Counted from the first letter of the stretch, positions 18,341-27,946 are shown. The stretch: DNA of 64,000 nucleotides from Pseudomonas asuensis (GCF_014646755.1 NZ_BMNW01000004.1:124001-188000), one strand, 5' to 3'. The notes: a model not told the origin generated them from the letters alone. A program made the numbers and translations.

Positions 18341-18607
18341 ATGGCCCGCAAGGACAGCGGACACTCGCTCGAAACCCGCCTCATCAGCCTACTTGCCGCG
18401 CTGCCGTTTGCCCTGGTAACGGCAGCCCTGCTGTGGCTTGCCGTTAATCAGGAGCTGGCCTTTATGGGTCGGTTTCTCGGATCAGGCTTCTTTTGGGGCT
18501 GCCTGGGAATATTTTTATTGGCAGCCTTTGCTTTACCCACCCTGTTTCCTCATTGGCTGGGTATGATCTGGCGTGGCTTTATCCGCCTCTATCATTACTG
18601 GCTTTGA
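18341..18607 (+). CDS. Small inner-membrane protein
   Basis: An 88-residue protein with two long hydrophobic stretches (about 13-33 and 43-70) and a basic N-terminus (MARKDSGHSLETR), which predicts a cytoplasmic N-terminus. I do not recognise the family. ATG is preceded by AAGGATAAGGA. It is followed 28 bases later by the LysE-type exporter gene and may be co-transcribed. Confidence 0.75.
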   Translation: MARKDSGHSLETRLISLLAALPFALVTAALLWLAVNQELAFMGRFLGSGFFWGCLGIFLLAAFALPTLFPHWLGMIWRGFIRLYHYWL

Positions 18608-18635
18608 CAGCAAGAAGACGACTCAAGGACTGACC

Positions 18636-19262
18636 ATGTTTCCGCTCAATATCTGGCTCGCCTATACCGCTGCCTGTGCCTTACTGATCCTGTCTCCCGG
18701 CCCGGACAACCTGCTCGCCATTGGCCGTGGGCTGAGTCAGGGTAGCCGGGCAGCCATTGTTTCAGGGCTCTCCTCGGGCGTTGGTGTCCTGTTTCACGTG
18801 ACAGCCGCCACCTTTGGCCTGACGCTCCTCATGAAAACGTCAGTCGTGGCGTTCTGGGTCGTCAAGATGGTCGGAGCAGCCTATCTGCTTTGGCTAGGCA
18901 TCAAGGTGCTGCGCTCACGCAACCTGATCAACTTCACCCCCGCAGCTCACCAGCCGCTTAAGACGATCTTTTTTACCGGGCTGCTCTCAGCCGTGCTCAA
19001 CCCCAAACCAGGCCTGTTTGTCTTAGCCTTTCTACCGCAGTTCGTAAGCCCCGCGCGTGGTTCGGTAACGCTTCAGATGCTGACGTATGGTGCCTGGTTT
19101 GCTCTGCTGACGTTTATCGGCTTTTCTATCATGGGCTCCTGCGCCTCCCGACTGGCTCACTGGCTGAAGCATCGACCCCGTATTGTGGGCGGCCTCAATT
19201 GGGGTGCTGGCCTTGCCTTCATCACCTCCGGCCTGACCGTGGCGGCCTTGCAGCAGAGATAA
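18636..19262 (+). CDS. LysE/RhtB family amino-acid exporter
   Basis: A 208-residue inner-membrane protein with about six hydrophobic segments, expected to export an amino acid. The family signature LILSPGPDNLLAIGRGLSQG follows TM1, and the AVLNPKPGLFVLAFLPQFV block lies in the second half. ATG at 18636 gives the usual RhtB N-terminus. The substrate cannot be told from sequence. The gene ends four bases before the start of a nonsense-interrupted acetyltransferase. Confidence 0.88.
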   Translation: MFPLNIWLAYTAACALLILSPGPDNLLAIGRGLSQGSRAAIVSGLSSGVGVLFHVTAATFGLTLLMKTSVVAFWVVKMVGAAYLLWLGIKVLRSRNLINFTPAAHQPLKTIFFTGLLSAVLNPKPGLFVLAFLPQFVSPARGSVTLQMLTYGAWFALLTFIGFSIMGSCASRLAHWLKHRPRIVGGLNWGAGLAFITSGLTVAALQQR

Positions 19263-19266
19263 GCGA

Positions 19267-19836
19267 ATGGTCCCGTATCTGGAACCCGCCACCTACGAAA
19301 CCGAACGCCTACGGCTACGTCAGTAGCGCAACGAGGATAAGGAACCCTTTGCCATGCTCAATGCCGATCCTGAGGTGCGCGAGCATTTTCCGTCCTTACT
19401 GGATCGTGCCAGTAGCGAGGCCGAATGTGAACGTATTCAGGGCAGGATAGAGCAACACGGGTGGGGGTTCTGGGCGGTCGAGTTGAAAGAAACCCGAGAG
19501 TTCATCGGGTTCACCGGACTGAACACCCCGGAAGGTTTGCCTTGCTCACCCTGCGTTGAAATCGGCTGGCGATTGGCCAAACCTTATTGGGGCAGGGGCT
19601 ATGCCTCGGAAGCCGCACGCGAGGCTTTACGTATCGGCTTCGAGCAACTAAAGCTGGACGAGATCGTGGCGTTTACCGCCCTGAGCAATTACCGCTCCCG
19701 AGCCGTAATGGAGCGGCTCGGCATGCAGGATGCTCATGAAGAGTTTGACCATCCCAGAGTGCCTGCCGGCCACCCTGTACGCCGGCACTGCCTGTACCGG
19801 CTCACCTACGAGGACTGGCAAAGCAGGCTCACTTAA
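19267..19836 (+). pseudogene. RimJ/RimL-type GNAT acetyltransferase with in-frame TAG
   Basis: Read from ATG at 19267, the frame gives a normal acetyltransferase N-terminus (ETERLRLRQ). It meets TAG at 19324-19326 as codon 20 and then continues with RNEDKEPFAMLN and a complete GNAT domain (acetyl-CoA loop PYWGRGYASEA). Related proteins have tryptophan at this point (RQW), so a single TGG to TAG change explains the stop. An internal ATG at 19354 could make a 160-residue product, but it would lack the first strand and helix. A sequencing error is the other explanation. It sits directly behind the LysE exporter gene. Confidence 0.82.
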
Positions 19837-19842
19837 GCCTGC

Positions 19843-20721
19843 TTACTCATTTATTTTCTTGTCGCCCTTTTCCTTGCCTTCTTGGGAGTGGTGTTCGATC
19901 ACTGCATTGATCTCCGCACCAAACAGCAGCACTGCCGAGGAAATGTACAAGTAGAGCAGCATGATGATGATCGTGCCAATCCCGCCATACATAGCGTTGT
20001 AATTACCAAAGTTCTGCACGTAGTAGGCAAAGCCTACCGAGGCTGCGATCCAGACGATCACCGCCAGCACCGAGCCGGGGGTAATGAAGCGGAAGTCCTG
20101 CTCAACATCTGGCGCTGCGTAATAGATGATGGCCACGGCCAACATCAGCAGAATCACGGCTACCGGCCAGCGTATCCAGGTCCAGATTGTGACAAATGCC
20201 TGCTCAAGGCCAACGTAGCTGGTCAGCCAGTTCATGAATTGCGGCCCCGTTACCATCAGCGCGGCAGCACAGATCAGCATTAACGCCAGTCCGATGGTGT
20301 AGAACACTGACAGCGGAATACGCTTCCAGACAGGTCGTCCTTCTTCTACATCGTACGCCGTGTTCATTGCCGTCATCAGCGAGCGAACCGCGGCAGAAGC
20401 CGACCACAGCGCTACGATGATACCTACCGAAAGTAATCCCCCCTGCTGGTTTTGCTGTAACTGGTCAATAACCGGATTAACCTGCTCCAGTGCCTGCGCA
20501 GGGAGCACATAATTGGCCTGTTCACGCAGCCAGTTGAAAAAGTCCGGAAGATGCAGAAAACCCACCAGCGAGATCAGGAACAAAATGAAGGGAAACATTG
20601 AGAAGAACATCTGATAGGCCAATGCCGAAGCATAAGTCGCCATATCGTCATCATTGAATTCCTTGACTGACCGCTTGAGCACATCCAGCGGGCCCAGCCC
20701 ACGAAGAGTGAATCCCAACAT
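19843..20721 (-). CDS. YihY/BrkB family inner-membrane protein
   Basis: A roughly 292-residue membrane protein with about six hydrophobic segments and the YihY/virulence factor BrkB pattern: ASALAYQMFFSMFPFILFLI near the N-terminus, WSASAAVRSLMTAMNTAYD in the middle and YNAMYGGIGTIIIMLLYLY late. The old ribonuclease BN label for this family is considered mistaken. Function is unclear. ATG at 20721 has GAGGAG at good spacing; ATG at 20727 overlaps that site. It converges with the acetyltransferase pseudogene, leaving six bases between them. Confidence 0.88.
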   Translation of the reverse strand: MLGFTLRGLGPLDVLKRSVKEFNDDDMATYASALAYQMFFSMFPFILFLISLVGFLHLPDFFNWLREQANYVLPAQALEQVNPVIDQLQQNQQGGLLSVGIIVALWSASAAVRSLMTAMNTAYDVEEGRPVWKRIPLSVFYTIGLALMLICAAALMVTGPQFMNWLTSYVGLEQAFVTIWTWIRWPVAVILLMLAVAIIYYAAPDVEQDFRFITPGSVLAVIVWIAASVGFAYYVQNFGNYNAMYGGIGTIIIMLLYLYISSAVLLFGAEINAVIEHHSQEGKEKGDKKINE

Positions 20722-20976
20722 CCCCATCTCCTCTCATCTTTCTTTATCTACAAGCAGTCGGATTCGACTGTTTGTAAAGGTGAAGGCATAGCCTGTAGGG
20801 ATAGACCGGACTGAGCGGCAGATGTCACCGCAGAAGAATCAAACGCCTGTTCGTATGCTTCTGACGTGGCGGGCAGGCAATAAAAGAAGGTGACGGTCTC
20901 TCGTTCGTACACGGTCAAACAACTCCTGAAGGGATCGCCTGTCCCACAGGAAGACCTCATTGAAAGGAGACGAGCA

Positions 20977-21708
20977 ATGCGCTACGAACTGCATTACTGG
21001 CCCACCCTTCAGGGACGTGGCGAGTTTATCCGTCTCGCGCTGGAAGAAGCCGGCGCCGACTACGTGGATGTGGGCAATGGCTCCGAAGAGGATGGGCTGG
21101 GCATGCCTGCTATGGAATCCTATCTAAGCGGTGAAGCAACACCTTTCCCGCCGTTCGCCCTGCCGTTTCTCAAGGCTGACGATCTTATCGTCTCCCATGT
21201 TGCAAACATTTTGCAGTTTCTGGGGCCTCGCCTTGGTCTTGTGCCTGAAGATGAAGCCTCACGCCTGTGGGCCCATGGCCTGCAACTAACCATTGCCGAC
21301 CTTGTAACCGAAGCCCACGATATCCATCATCCGATAGGCTCCTCTCTGTACTACGAGGACCAGAAGGCGGAAGCCAAGCGCCGCGCAGAGGGCTTTATCA
21401 AGGAGCGTATTCCCAAGTTTCTCGACTATTTCGAACATGTCCTGGAAGATAATCCGAAAGGAGATCGCTATCTGGTCGCAGACTCGCTCTCCTATGTCGA
21501 CCTATCGCTGTTCCAGGCGGTAAGCGGGTTGCGCTATGCCCTTCCCAAGGCCATGCAGCGGATTGAGGCAGACATGCCCAAGGTCGTGGACTTGGTATCG
21601 CGCGTAGCTGAGCGGCCTAATATCAAGGCATATCTGGCCTCCGAACGACGCTTGCCTTTCAGCGAGAATGGCATCTTTCGCCACTATCCGGAGCTTGATG
21701 AGGTTTGA
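20977..21708 (+). CDS. Glutathione S-transferase, sigma-like
   Basis: A 243-residue GST beginning MRYELHYWPTLQGRGEFIRL, the tyrosine/arginine pattern of alpha/sigma-type GSTs. The helical C-terminal domain includes DSLSYVDLSLFQAVSGLRY. ATG at 20977 is selected because GAAAGGAGA precedes it and the family N-terminus starts there. Expected role: glutathione conjugation in detoxification; substrate unknown. A near-perfect 31-base palindrome follows the stop. Confidence 0.87.
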   Translation: MRYELHYWPTLQGRGEFIRLALEEAGADYVDVGNGSEEDGLGMPAMESYLSGEATPFPPFALPFLKADDLIVSHVANILQFLGPRLGLVPEDEASRLWAHGLQLTIADLVTEAHDIHHPIGSSLYYEDQKAEAKRRAEGFIKERIPKFLDYFEHVLEDNPKGDRYLVADSLSYVDLSLFQAVSGLRYALPKAMQRIEADMPKVVDLVSRVAERPNIKAYLASERRLPFSENGIFRHYPELDEV

Positions 21709-21714
21709 TACTAC

Positions 21715-21745
21715 AGGGAAGGCTCGGATCATCCGAGCCTTCCCT
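21715..21745. terminator. Near-perfect 31-base palindrome after GST
   Basis: AGGGAAGGCTCGGAT, one C, then its exact complement, giving 15-bp arms. No T-run follows on either strand. In RNA it would form a long stem with a minimal loop. It lies six bases after the GST stop, so a 3'-end stabiliser or terminator is likely. Confidence 0.6.
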
Positions 21746-21910
21746 CGTGTGTCTACGTCTACCCATGCCTCCTGTTATCTGAGCGTGTGCGGCGTTCTGG
21801 CACTTCAGGTCTTACGCACATTGATTCTGCTTTCCAGGGGCGCATGGTACGCGACTCTTGGATCCTGTCTGGAAGTACCTGTTACGCGCCCGATCATCTA
21901 GGAGAGACCC

Positions 21911-22936
21911 ATGCGGACACTAGCCAAGACCCGCTTATCCATTCTCGACCTAGTTCCTGTTACCACTGGCCAGGCAGTAGGCGATGCTTTGCGTAATGCC
22001 CTGGCCCTGGCTGAACAGGCAGACCAATGGGGATACCATCGCTACTGGTTATCCGAGCATCACAACATGGACGGCGTAGCCGCCTCGGCCACTGCCGTAC
22101 TGATTGGCCAGATTGCTGCGGTAACTCATCGCATCCGGGTAGGTGCTGGTGGCATCATGTTGCCAAACCATACCCCTCAAACCGTGGCTGAGCAGTTCGG
22201 CACGCTGGAGACGCTCTACCCTGGCCGAATCGATCTTGGGGTAGGCCGTTCACCCGGTGGGGATTACGCCACCATGGAAGCCCTGCGGGTCAACATGATC
22301 ACGGCAAGTCGGGAGTTTCCGGAGCGTGTCCGCGAGCTGCTTGCCCTGCTCGAAGAGGAGAAAGACTCAGCTTTCAAGGCAGCGCCTTTTACCCGAGCGC
22401 CTGGCGAAAGGCTCAATGTTCCCGTCTGGATGCTAGGCTCCAGCTTGATCAGCGCCCGCCTGGCCGCAGAGCTAGGATTGCCTTATGCCTTTGCTGCCCA
22501 TTTTTCACCGGCCCGCCTGCATGAGGCTGTTGCAGCTTATCGTGAGCATTTTCAGCCCTCCCCGTGCCACCCGCGCCCACAGGTCATCGTTGCGGTTCCT
22601 GTCATGGCGGCAGACACCCGGCTACGAGCCGAGCGCTTGATGCATTCTCTGTATCAAAAAGCGCTGGATCTTGGTCGTGGCCAATCCAACCGGTTGCGGC
22701 CGCCTCCCGAGCGCATGGGCTGGACACCGCAAGAGCGATTGGCCATAGAGGATCAATATGCCGCAGCCATTGTTGGTAACCCTGAAGAGGTGCGCAGCGG
22801 CTTGCAAAAGTTACTGGAAAGCACCCAGGCTGATGAACTCCTGATCCATACCGAGACCTATGACTTTAAGGAGCGTCTGCGGTCCTATGAGATCGTCTGG
22901 CAGGCAAAGCAGCAGGCTCTGCTGGAATTGTCCTGA
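21911..22936 (+). CDS. LLM-class flavin-dependent oxidoreductase
   Basis: A 341-residue luciferase-like monooxygenase fold protein of the YhbW type. The characteristic blocks are [28 protein letters not shown] and the long [20 protein letters not shown] (20 residues). It should use reduced flavin on an unknown substrate. ATG at 21911 follows AGGAGAG. It appears monocistronic. Confidence 0.9.
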   Translation: MRTLAKTRLSILDLVPVTTGQAVGDALRNALALAEQADQWGYHRYWLSEHHNMDGVAASATAVLIGQIAAVTHRIRVGAGGIMLPNHTPQTVAEQFGTLETLYPGRIDLGVGRSPGGDYATMEALRVNMITASREFPERVRELLALLEEEKDSAFKAAPFTRAPGERLNVPVWMLGSSLISARLAAELGLPYAFAAHFSPARLHEAVAAYREHFQPSPCHPRPQVIVAVPVMAADTRLRAERLMHSLYQKALDLGRGQSNRLRPPPERMGWTPQERLAIEDQYAAAIVGNPEEVRSGLQKLLESTQADELLIHTETYDFKERLRSYEIVWQAKQQALLELS

Positions 22937-23054
22937 TCCTCAACGGCCTTCGTGGCCATTTGCCACAGCCCGGGTCACTTCAGCCTAAACAAAGCGCAAA
23001 AGTGATAAGCTGGCTATTTAAATACCGTCTGGATTTATCATCTGGAGAACTACG

Positions 23055-23582
23055 ATGACCTTGAATGAATTGAATAACCTGCCGGGCGTTACGGCCCAGC
23101 CTGACGCAGCCACTGCTGAGTATGTCTACAACCACACCATGATCCGTGTGAAAGACATCGAGAAGACCCTGGACTTCTACACCCGCATCCTTGGCTTCAC
23201 CATGTTGGAGAAAAAGGATTTCCCGGCAGGCAAGTTCAGCCTGTACTTCCTGGCGCTGATTGCTGACAAGTCCCAGATCCCGACCGATCCGGAAGAGCGT
23301 CATCGCTGGCGCAAGTCCCTTTCCGGGCTTCTGGAGCTGACGCATAACCACGGCACTGAAGATGATCCAGACTTCACCTATCACAGCGGCAACAGCGATC
23401 CACGTGGCTTTGGCCACCTGTGCGTTGCCGTACCGGACATTCACGCCGCCTGCGCACGTTTCGAAGAGTTGGGCATTACCTTCCAGAAGCGCCTGACTGA
23501 AGGCAGCATGAAAGACATCGCGTTCATCAAGGACCCCGATGGCTACTGGGTAGAAATCATCCAGTTCACGCCGGTCGTGTAA
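23055..23582 (+). CDS. gloA: Lactoylglutathione lyase (glyoxalase I)
   Basis: A 175-residue glyoxalase I that converts the methylglyoxal-glutathione hemithioacetal to S-lactoylglutathione. It has the glyoxalase I start [18 protein letters not shown], a central [11 protein letters not shown] and a late [11 protein letters not shown] and [10 protein letters not shown], giving the H/E metal ligands. It belongs to the longer class common in Pseudomonas. ATG follows TCTGGAG. It ends with a strong terminator and is monocistronic. Confidence 0.95.
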   Translation: MTLNELNNLPGVTAQPDAATAEYVYNHTMIRVKDIEKTLDFYTRILGFTMLEKKDFPAGKFSLYFLALIADKSQIPTDPEERHRWRKSLSGLLELTHNHGTEDDPDFTYHSGNSDPRGFGHLCVAVPDIHAACARFEELGITFQKRLTEGSMKDIAFIKDPDGYWVEIIQFTPVV

Positions 23583-23584
23583 GT

Positions 23585-23622
23585 AAAAGCCCGGGTAACT
23601 ATGTATAGGTACCCGGGCTTTT
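23585..23622. terminator. Bidirectional terminator between gloA and carbonic anhydrase
   Basis: A stem AAAAGCCCGGGT paired with ACCCGGGCTTTT around an 8-14 nt loop. The A-run on one side and T-run on the other allow termination from both strands. Confidence 0.85.
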
Positions 23623-23653
23623 GGTTAACGTTTCAAATGACACGTCAGCAGCA

Positions 23654-24430
23654 TTAATCTTCCTCGACTACCCTCGCCTGTAGCGCTTGCGTAGGACGAT
23701 GGTTGTCTGGAAATAACTGGCGGAACTGCTTGATCTGCCTATGCGACAGTTCAATCGGCTGCTCAAAGACCACCCACTGTACTGATTCACTGCAAGGCGG
23801 TGTGGTGAGCGAACCCTGGTAACGAATGTGTTTACCAGTACCCTGCTTAGGTAGGAGCTTACCCAGGTCAGGATCATCCTTACTGTCCATCTGAACTTCT
23901 TTGCCCGGCTCTTGGGGTAGATGCTTCCATAGCTTGGCCAGCTCATGGTTCTCCTTTCCTTCCTTGATCATCAATCCAACCACTAACAGATGACCTTCTT
24001 TGTCCTGATTCACCAGGTGCATTTCCATCGGATAGGCGTGGTGATTGAACTGATGCTCGCTGGGCGTGTGGAAATGGAACTGCACCAGACGGTACTCGTC
24101 GCCGTTGTAGGTGAGCATGTCTTCACCCGTGGGCGTAGCCTGAATCGTATGTCTGTTATTGATCAGCGTAAGTGGGCTGCGTGCGTAGTGAATACTTAAG
24201 TTACGCGTATTCTCCTTGTGCCGCACAGCGTGTTTGAGATCAATATCGATGGGGGATTGAGTGGTCCCTTTGCTACAAAGTTGGTTCTGTAGCGAATCAC
24301 CTAGTTCAGCCCAATGGGCTGGACCGGTATCGCCACTGTAGGACCAATGGCTGTCGGCTGCGAAAAGGGGAAGCGGCAGGCTTAAAAACAGGGAAAGCAG
24401 TACATGACGAGATAACAGGCAAGATGCCAT
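23654..24430 (-). CDS. Alpha-class carbonic anhydrase, periplasmic
   Basis: A 258-residue zinc enzyme that interconverts CO2 and bicarbonate. The signal peptide (LLSLFLSLPLPLFAA) sends it to the periplasm. It has WSYSGDTGPAHW, the zinc-ligand strand QFHFHTPSEH, the third-ligand strand MEMHLVNQ and the late SLTTPPCSESV. ATG at 24430 follows CGAGGCACTT; upstream in-frame sequence does not look like a signal. It is separate from the beta-class enzyme 5 kb away and would act in another compartment. Confidence 0.92.
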   Translation of the reverse strand: MASCLLSRHVLLSLFLSLPLPLFAADSHWSYSGDTGPAHWAELGDSLQNQLCSKGTTQSPIDIDLKHAVRHKENTRNLSIHYARSPLTLINNRHTIQATPTGEDMLTYNGDEYRLVQFHFHTPSEHQFNHHAYPMEMHLVNQDKEGHLLVVGLMIKEGKENHELAKLWKHLPQEPGKEVQMDSKDDPDLGKLLPKQGTGKHIRYQGSLTTPPCSESVQWVVFEQPIELSHRQIKQFRQLFPDNHRPTQALQARVVEED

Positions 24431-24667
24431 AAGTGCCTCGAACGAGCGCGTTGGGATAGTGGCAAAATAGTACCCACCTGTTTTCAAACGTCACTCAGAG
24501 CTTTCTGTAAAATTTTGAAATATAGATACTGTTGACAGTCTTTAAGGAACCCTTTCAATACACCTCTGCCAAGCCTGCGTGAAGGTCTCGTGAAAAGGAC
24601 TTTGGCGAGCAAAAACACTCGTAAAAAGCCGCAAAAGCTCATTCTGGCTAACACTCGCTCAAATTAG

Positions 24668-24683
24668 CTGTATATTTATACAG
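24668..24683 (+). promoter_or_regulatory. LexA (SOS) box
   Basis: CTGTATATTTATACAG, which fits CTGT-N8-ACAG with an AT-rich centre and differs from the ideal by one central base. It ends 22 bases before the ATG of the PA0069-family gene, where bound LexA would block initiation. Confidence 0.88.
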
Positions 24684-24705
24684 ATCAGCACTTGAGAAAG
24701 GCATT

Positions 24706-25767
24706 ATGTCTAGCCAAAAGCCTCCTCGCGGCCGGGGGACCGGTAGTAACCCGCACAATCGCTATGCCCCTACCCGGTCGGAAGCCTATGACGATGGCTG
24801 GTTCCAGGATATCCCTCCTACTCAGGCCACCGAGATAAGGTTGGAAACAGCCAAGACGGTGATCTCGCGCAATACCTCGCCGGACATCCCTTTCGAACAA
24901 TCCCTCAATCCCTATCGTGGCTGCGAGCATGGCTGCATTTATTGTTATGCCCGCCCAACCCATGCTTATTGGGACCTCTCGCCAGGCCTCGATTTTGAAA
25001 CTCGGCTGATCGCCAAGACCAATCTGGCTGAGGTACTGGAAAAGGAGCTGTCCAAGCCGAATTATGTCTGCAAGCCCATCGCCATTGGTGGTAATACCGA
25101 TCCGTATCAGCCTATCGAGCGTGAGCATCGTCTGACTCGGCAGGCGCTTGAGGTGCTGCTCCGATACCGACACCCGGCCACGATCGTGACCAAGGGTACG
25201 CTGATCCTGCGTGACCTGGATCTGTTGAGCGCGCTGGCCGCCCATGGCCTGATCAAGGTAGGGATCAGCCTGACCACACTTGATGATGAGCTCAAGCGCA
25301 CGCTGGAGCCCAGGGCAGCTGCTCCGGCAGCCCGGCTCAGGGTCATCCGTGCCCTGCGTGAGGCCGACATTCCGGTCGGAGTCATGTGTGCCCCTATTAT
25401 TCCGATGATCAATGATCGAGAGCTGGAGCAGCTGCTTGAGGCAGCTCATGATGCCGGGGCACGCTCAGCAGGGTATGTACTGCTGCGCCTGCCGAGGGAA
25501 GTAGCGCCGCTGTTTGAGGAATGGCTTGAGACTTATTACCCACAGCGGGCAGCCCATGTGATGAGCCTGATCCGCCAGAGCCGAGGCGGAGAGGTCTACA
25601 ACAGTAGCTTTGAGACACGCATGCATGGCGAAGGTATATTTGCCGATCTGCTTGAGCAGCGGTTTCGCATCACCTTGCGCCGCCTGGGCCTGAATCGACG
25701 TGAGGAGCGTATTTCGCTGGACTGCACTCAGTTCAGCCCGCCCGGGCAGCAAATGCCGCTGTTTTGA
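24706..25767 (+). CDS. PA0069-family radical SAM protein, SOS-controlled
   Basis: A 353-residue radical SAM protein related to spore photoproduct lyases. The cluster motif is CEHGCIYC with Cys73, Cys77 and Cys80, followed by GGNTDPYQPIERE and TKGTLILRDLDLL. The family reaction is not established; DNA repair is suspected from the SPL likeness and SOS control. A LexA box lies immediately upstream. PA0069 is, as I recall, a member of the P. aeruginosa LexA regulon. ATG follows GAGAAAGG. Confidence 0.9.
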   Translation: MSSQKPPRGRGTGSNPHNRYAPTRSEAYDDGWFQDIPPTQATEIRLETAKTVISRNTSPDIPFEQSLNPYRGCEHGCIYCYARPTHAYWDLSPGLDFETRLIAKTNLAEVLEKELSKPNYVCKPIAIGGNTDPYQPIEREHRLTRQALEVLLRYRHPATIVTKGTLILRDLDLLSALAAHGLIKVGISLTTLDDELKRTLEPRAAAPAARLRVIRALREADIPVGVMCAPIIPMINDRELEQLLEAAHDAGARSAGYVLLRLPREVAPLFEEWLETYYPQRAAHVMSLIRQSRGGEVYNSSFETRMHGEGIFADLLEQRFRITLRRLGLNRREERISLDCTQFSPPGQQMPLF

Positions 25768-26050
25768 GGCAGTGAAAAGCGCACGCAATATCACGAAACA
25801 CCTTGATTAAGCACGAACCGCCCCTATCCATACACACTTAGGGTAGAGGGGCAACTTTCCGCTTTTGTCATTTGTCCCTAATACACCAGCCTGGCCTCCC
25901 AAGGCTCGGCGCCAGCAGTTCCATAGCGATAATTCCAATAGGGTACGTACAGTTCGTTGCGTACTGATGCCTTGAATATGTGAGCGTCGTCGCGAGGCCA
26001 GTCCAGCCTTATGGGCTTTTTTTAGCCCGTGCCCCATGTGGAGCGACTGC

Positions 26051-27757
26051 ATGCATGAAATGCCCCTGATCACGACTCTGGCCGCAGGCCTGGTATTGGC
26101 CTTTTTTCTTGGCCTCTTGGCCAACCGTCTACGCTTGCCACCTTTGGCCGGTTATCTCTTGGCTGGCGTAGTGGCTGGCCCTTTTACCCCAGGCTTTGTC
26201 GCCGACAGCCATATTGCTCACGAGCTTTCCGAAATCGGCGTCATCCTGTTGATGTTTGGCGTGGGCCTGCATTTTTCCATCAAAGACTTGATGTCCGTAC
26301 GCAAGATCGCCATTCCCGGCGCCATTGGGCAAATCACCGTGGCCACCCTCATGGGTATGGGCCTTGCGCATCTTTTGGGCTGGGGATTAGGTGCCGGGCT
26401 GGTCTTTGGCTTGTCACTCTCGGTTGCCAGTACCGTTGTACTGCTCCGCGCCATGGAAGAGCGGCAGATGATGGAAAGCCGGCGCGGGCGCATTGCGGTC
26501 GGCTGGCTCATCGTGGAGGACCTGATGATGGTCCTGGCACTGGTTCTGCTGCCAGCCCTCTCCGGCATGCTGGGCGGCAAGGCCGTTGGAAGCGATAGCA
26601 GTCTAAGTATGCAGCTTCTGCTGACCCTGGTTAAGGTCAGTGCGTTTGTCGCGTTAATGCTGATCGTGGGCCGCCGGGTTGTGCCGTGGCTGCTCAAGCG
26701 CGTCGCCCGGACAGGTTCTCGGGAATTGTTCACCCTGGCAGTGCTGGCGCTGGCAATGGGCATTGCCTTTGGCTCGTCGGTCCTGTTTGGCGTGTCCTTT
26801 GCGCTGGGTGCGTTCTTTGCCGGCATGGTCCTGAACGAATCAGAGCTCAGTCACGAGGCGGCAGATAACTCCCTGCCGCTTCGGGAGGCGTTTGCTGTTC
26901 TATTCTTCTTTTCCGTCGGGATGCTGTTCAATCCAGAGGTGCTGCTCTCACACCCGCTGCATCTGCTGGCCACGGTGCTGATTATCACGGTAGGGAAATC
27001 CCTGGCTGCACTGATCATTGTGTTGCTGGCCCGACGCCCTCTCAGCGTAGCCCTGACCATTTCAGCCAGCCTTGCGCAGATCGGTGAGTTCTCGTTCATC
27101 CTCGCCAGCCTGGGCGTCAGCCTTGAGCTGCTGCCTGAAGAGGGCCGTGACCTGATCCTGGGCGGCGCGATCATCTCTATCATCTTGAACCCCGCCCTGT
27201 TCAGCCTCATTGACCGCCTCCAACCGTGGCTTGAGCGACGCGAGGGACAGGCGTTGCCTAATGCCAAGGCAGCCCATGCGCCTGAGGTGGTGGAACCGCC
27301 CCCCATTACAGAGACCAACCATGTGGTCCTGGTTGGCCATGGGCGGGTTGGTAAATTGGTCAGCGCTCGTCTGAGCCGCGAGCACATGCCGTTTGTCGTC
27401 ATCGAGAATGACCGGGATCATATCGAGGAGCTGCGTACAGACCATATCAGCGCCGTGCTAGGTAATGCCGCCCAGCCGAACGTGCTTGAAAAAGCCCATA
27501 TCGAAAGCGCTCATACCTTGCTGATTGCCATTCCCAATGGAATCGAAGCCTGTGAAGTTTCAAGGCGCGCGCGCGAGCTGAATGCCTCTATCAACATTGT
27601 CTCTCGTGCCCATTACGATGAGCTGGTGCAGCACCTGCAGGAAAGCGGTGCCAACGTCGTAATCATGGGCGAACGCGAGATTGCCCGGGGTATGTTTACC
27701 GAGTTAGGCCTGCCCACGCAGGAACGTGGAGAAAACCTACAGCAACCCTCCAGCTAA
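26051..27757 (+). CDS. ybaL: YbaL-like cation:proton antiporter with TrkA-N domain
   Basis: A 568-residue CPA2 antiporter predicted to export K+ in exchange for H+. About 12 membrane segments with GYLLAGVVAGPFTPGFVADS and GVILLMFGVGLHFSIKDLM are followed by a TrkA-N NAD-binding domain starting VVLVGHGRVGKLV. The order and N-terminus (MHEMPLITT) match E. coli YbaL. ATG at 26051 is chosen for that reason and for GGAG seven bases upstream; ATG codons at 26036 and 26060 are alternatives. No KefF/KefG-like partner is adjacent. Confidence 0.92.
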   Translation: MHEMPLITTLAAGLVLAFFLGLLANRLRLPPLAGYLLAGVVAGPFTPGFVADSHIAHELSEIGVILLMFGVGLHFSIKDLMSVRKIAIPGAIGQITVATLMGMGLAHLLGWGLGAGLVFGLSLSVASTVVLLRAMEERQMMESRRGRIAVGWLIVEDLMMVLALVLLPALSGMLGGKAVGSDSSLSMQLLLTLVKVSAFVALMLIVGRRVVPWLLKRVARTGSRELFTLAVLALAMGIAFGSSVLFGVSFALGAFFAGMVLNESELSHEAADNSLPLREAFAVLFFFSVGMLFNPEVLLSHPLHLLATVLIITVGKSLAALIIVLLARRPLSVALTISASLAQIGEFSFILASLGVSLELLPEEGRDLILGGAIISIILNPALFSLIDRLQPWLERREGQALPNAKAAHAPEVVEPPPITETNHVVLVGHGRVGKLVSARLSREHMPFVVIENDRDHIEELRTDHISAVLGNAAQPNVLEKAHIESAHTLLIAIPNGIEACEVSRRARELNASINIVSRAHYDELVQHLQESGANVVIMGEREIARGMFTELGLPTQERGENLQQPSS

Positions 27758-27794
27758 TGACTGATCGCGGGGGCCAGATCGGCTCCCGCCCTGC

Positions 27795-27932
27795 CTATTT
27801 GAGTGATTTGTAATCACCCTTGGCTGCCTCGCGGTAGTCGTACGTTGGATAGGATTCGGTATGAAAGGAGCCCCAGGCGCCCTTCTGCACAACGTAGTTC
27901 AGCGTTAACCCTCTCCCCTGTCGGCCAGGCCG
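27795..27932 (-). other. Possible C-terminal remnant of a lost gene
   Basis: A 45-codon open stretch on the minus strand between a TAA (27933-27935) and a TAG. It has no usable start but protein-like composition (NYVVQKGAWGSFHTESYP). I do not recognise the parent. It could be the decayed tail of a deleted gene, or chance. Confidence 0.25.
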
Positions 27933-27946
27933 TTACGCTTCGCCTG

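Noticed and set aside
19354-19836. Start at ATG 19354 as a genuine short acetyltransferase
   Set aside because: It would lack the first strand and helix of the GNAT fold, while the upstream in-frame sequence is clearly homologous.
24529-24541. CTGTTGACAG as a second LexA box
   Set aside because: The half-sites are only two bases apart, far too close for LexA.
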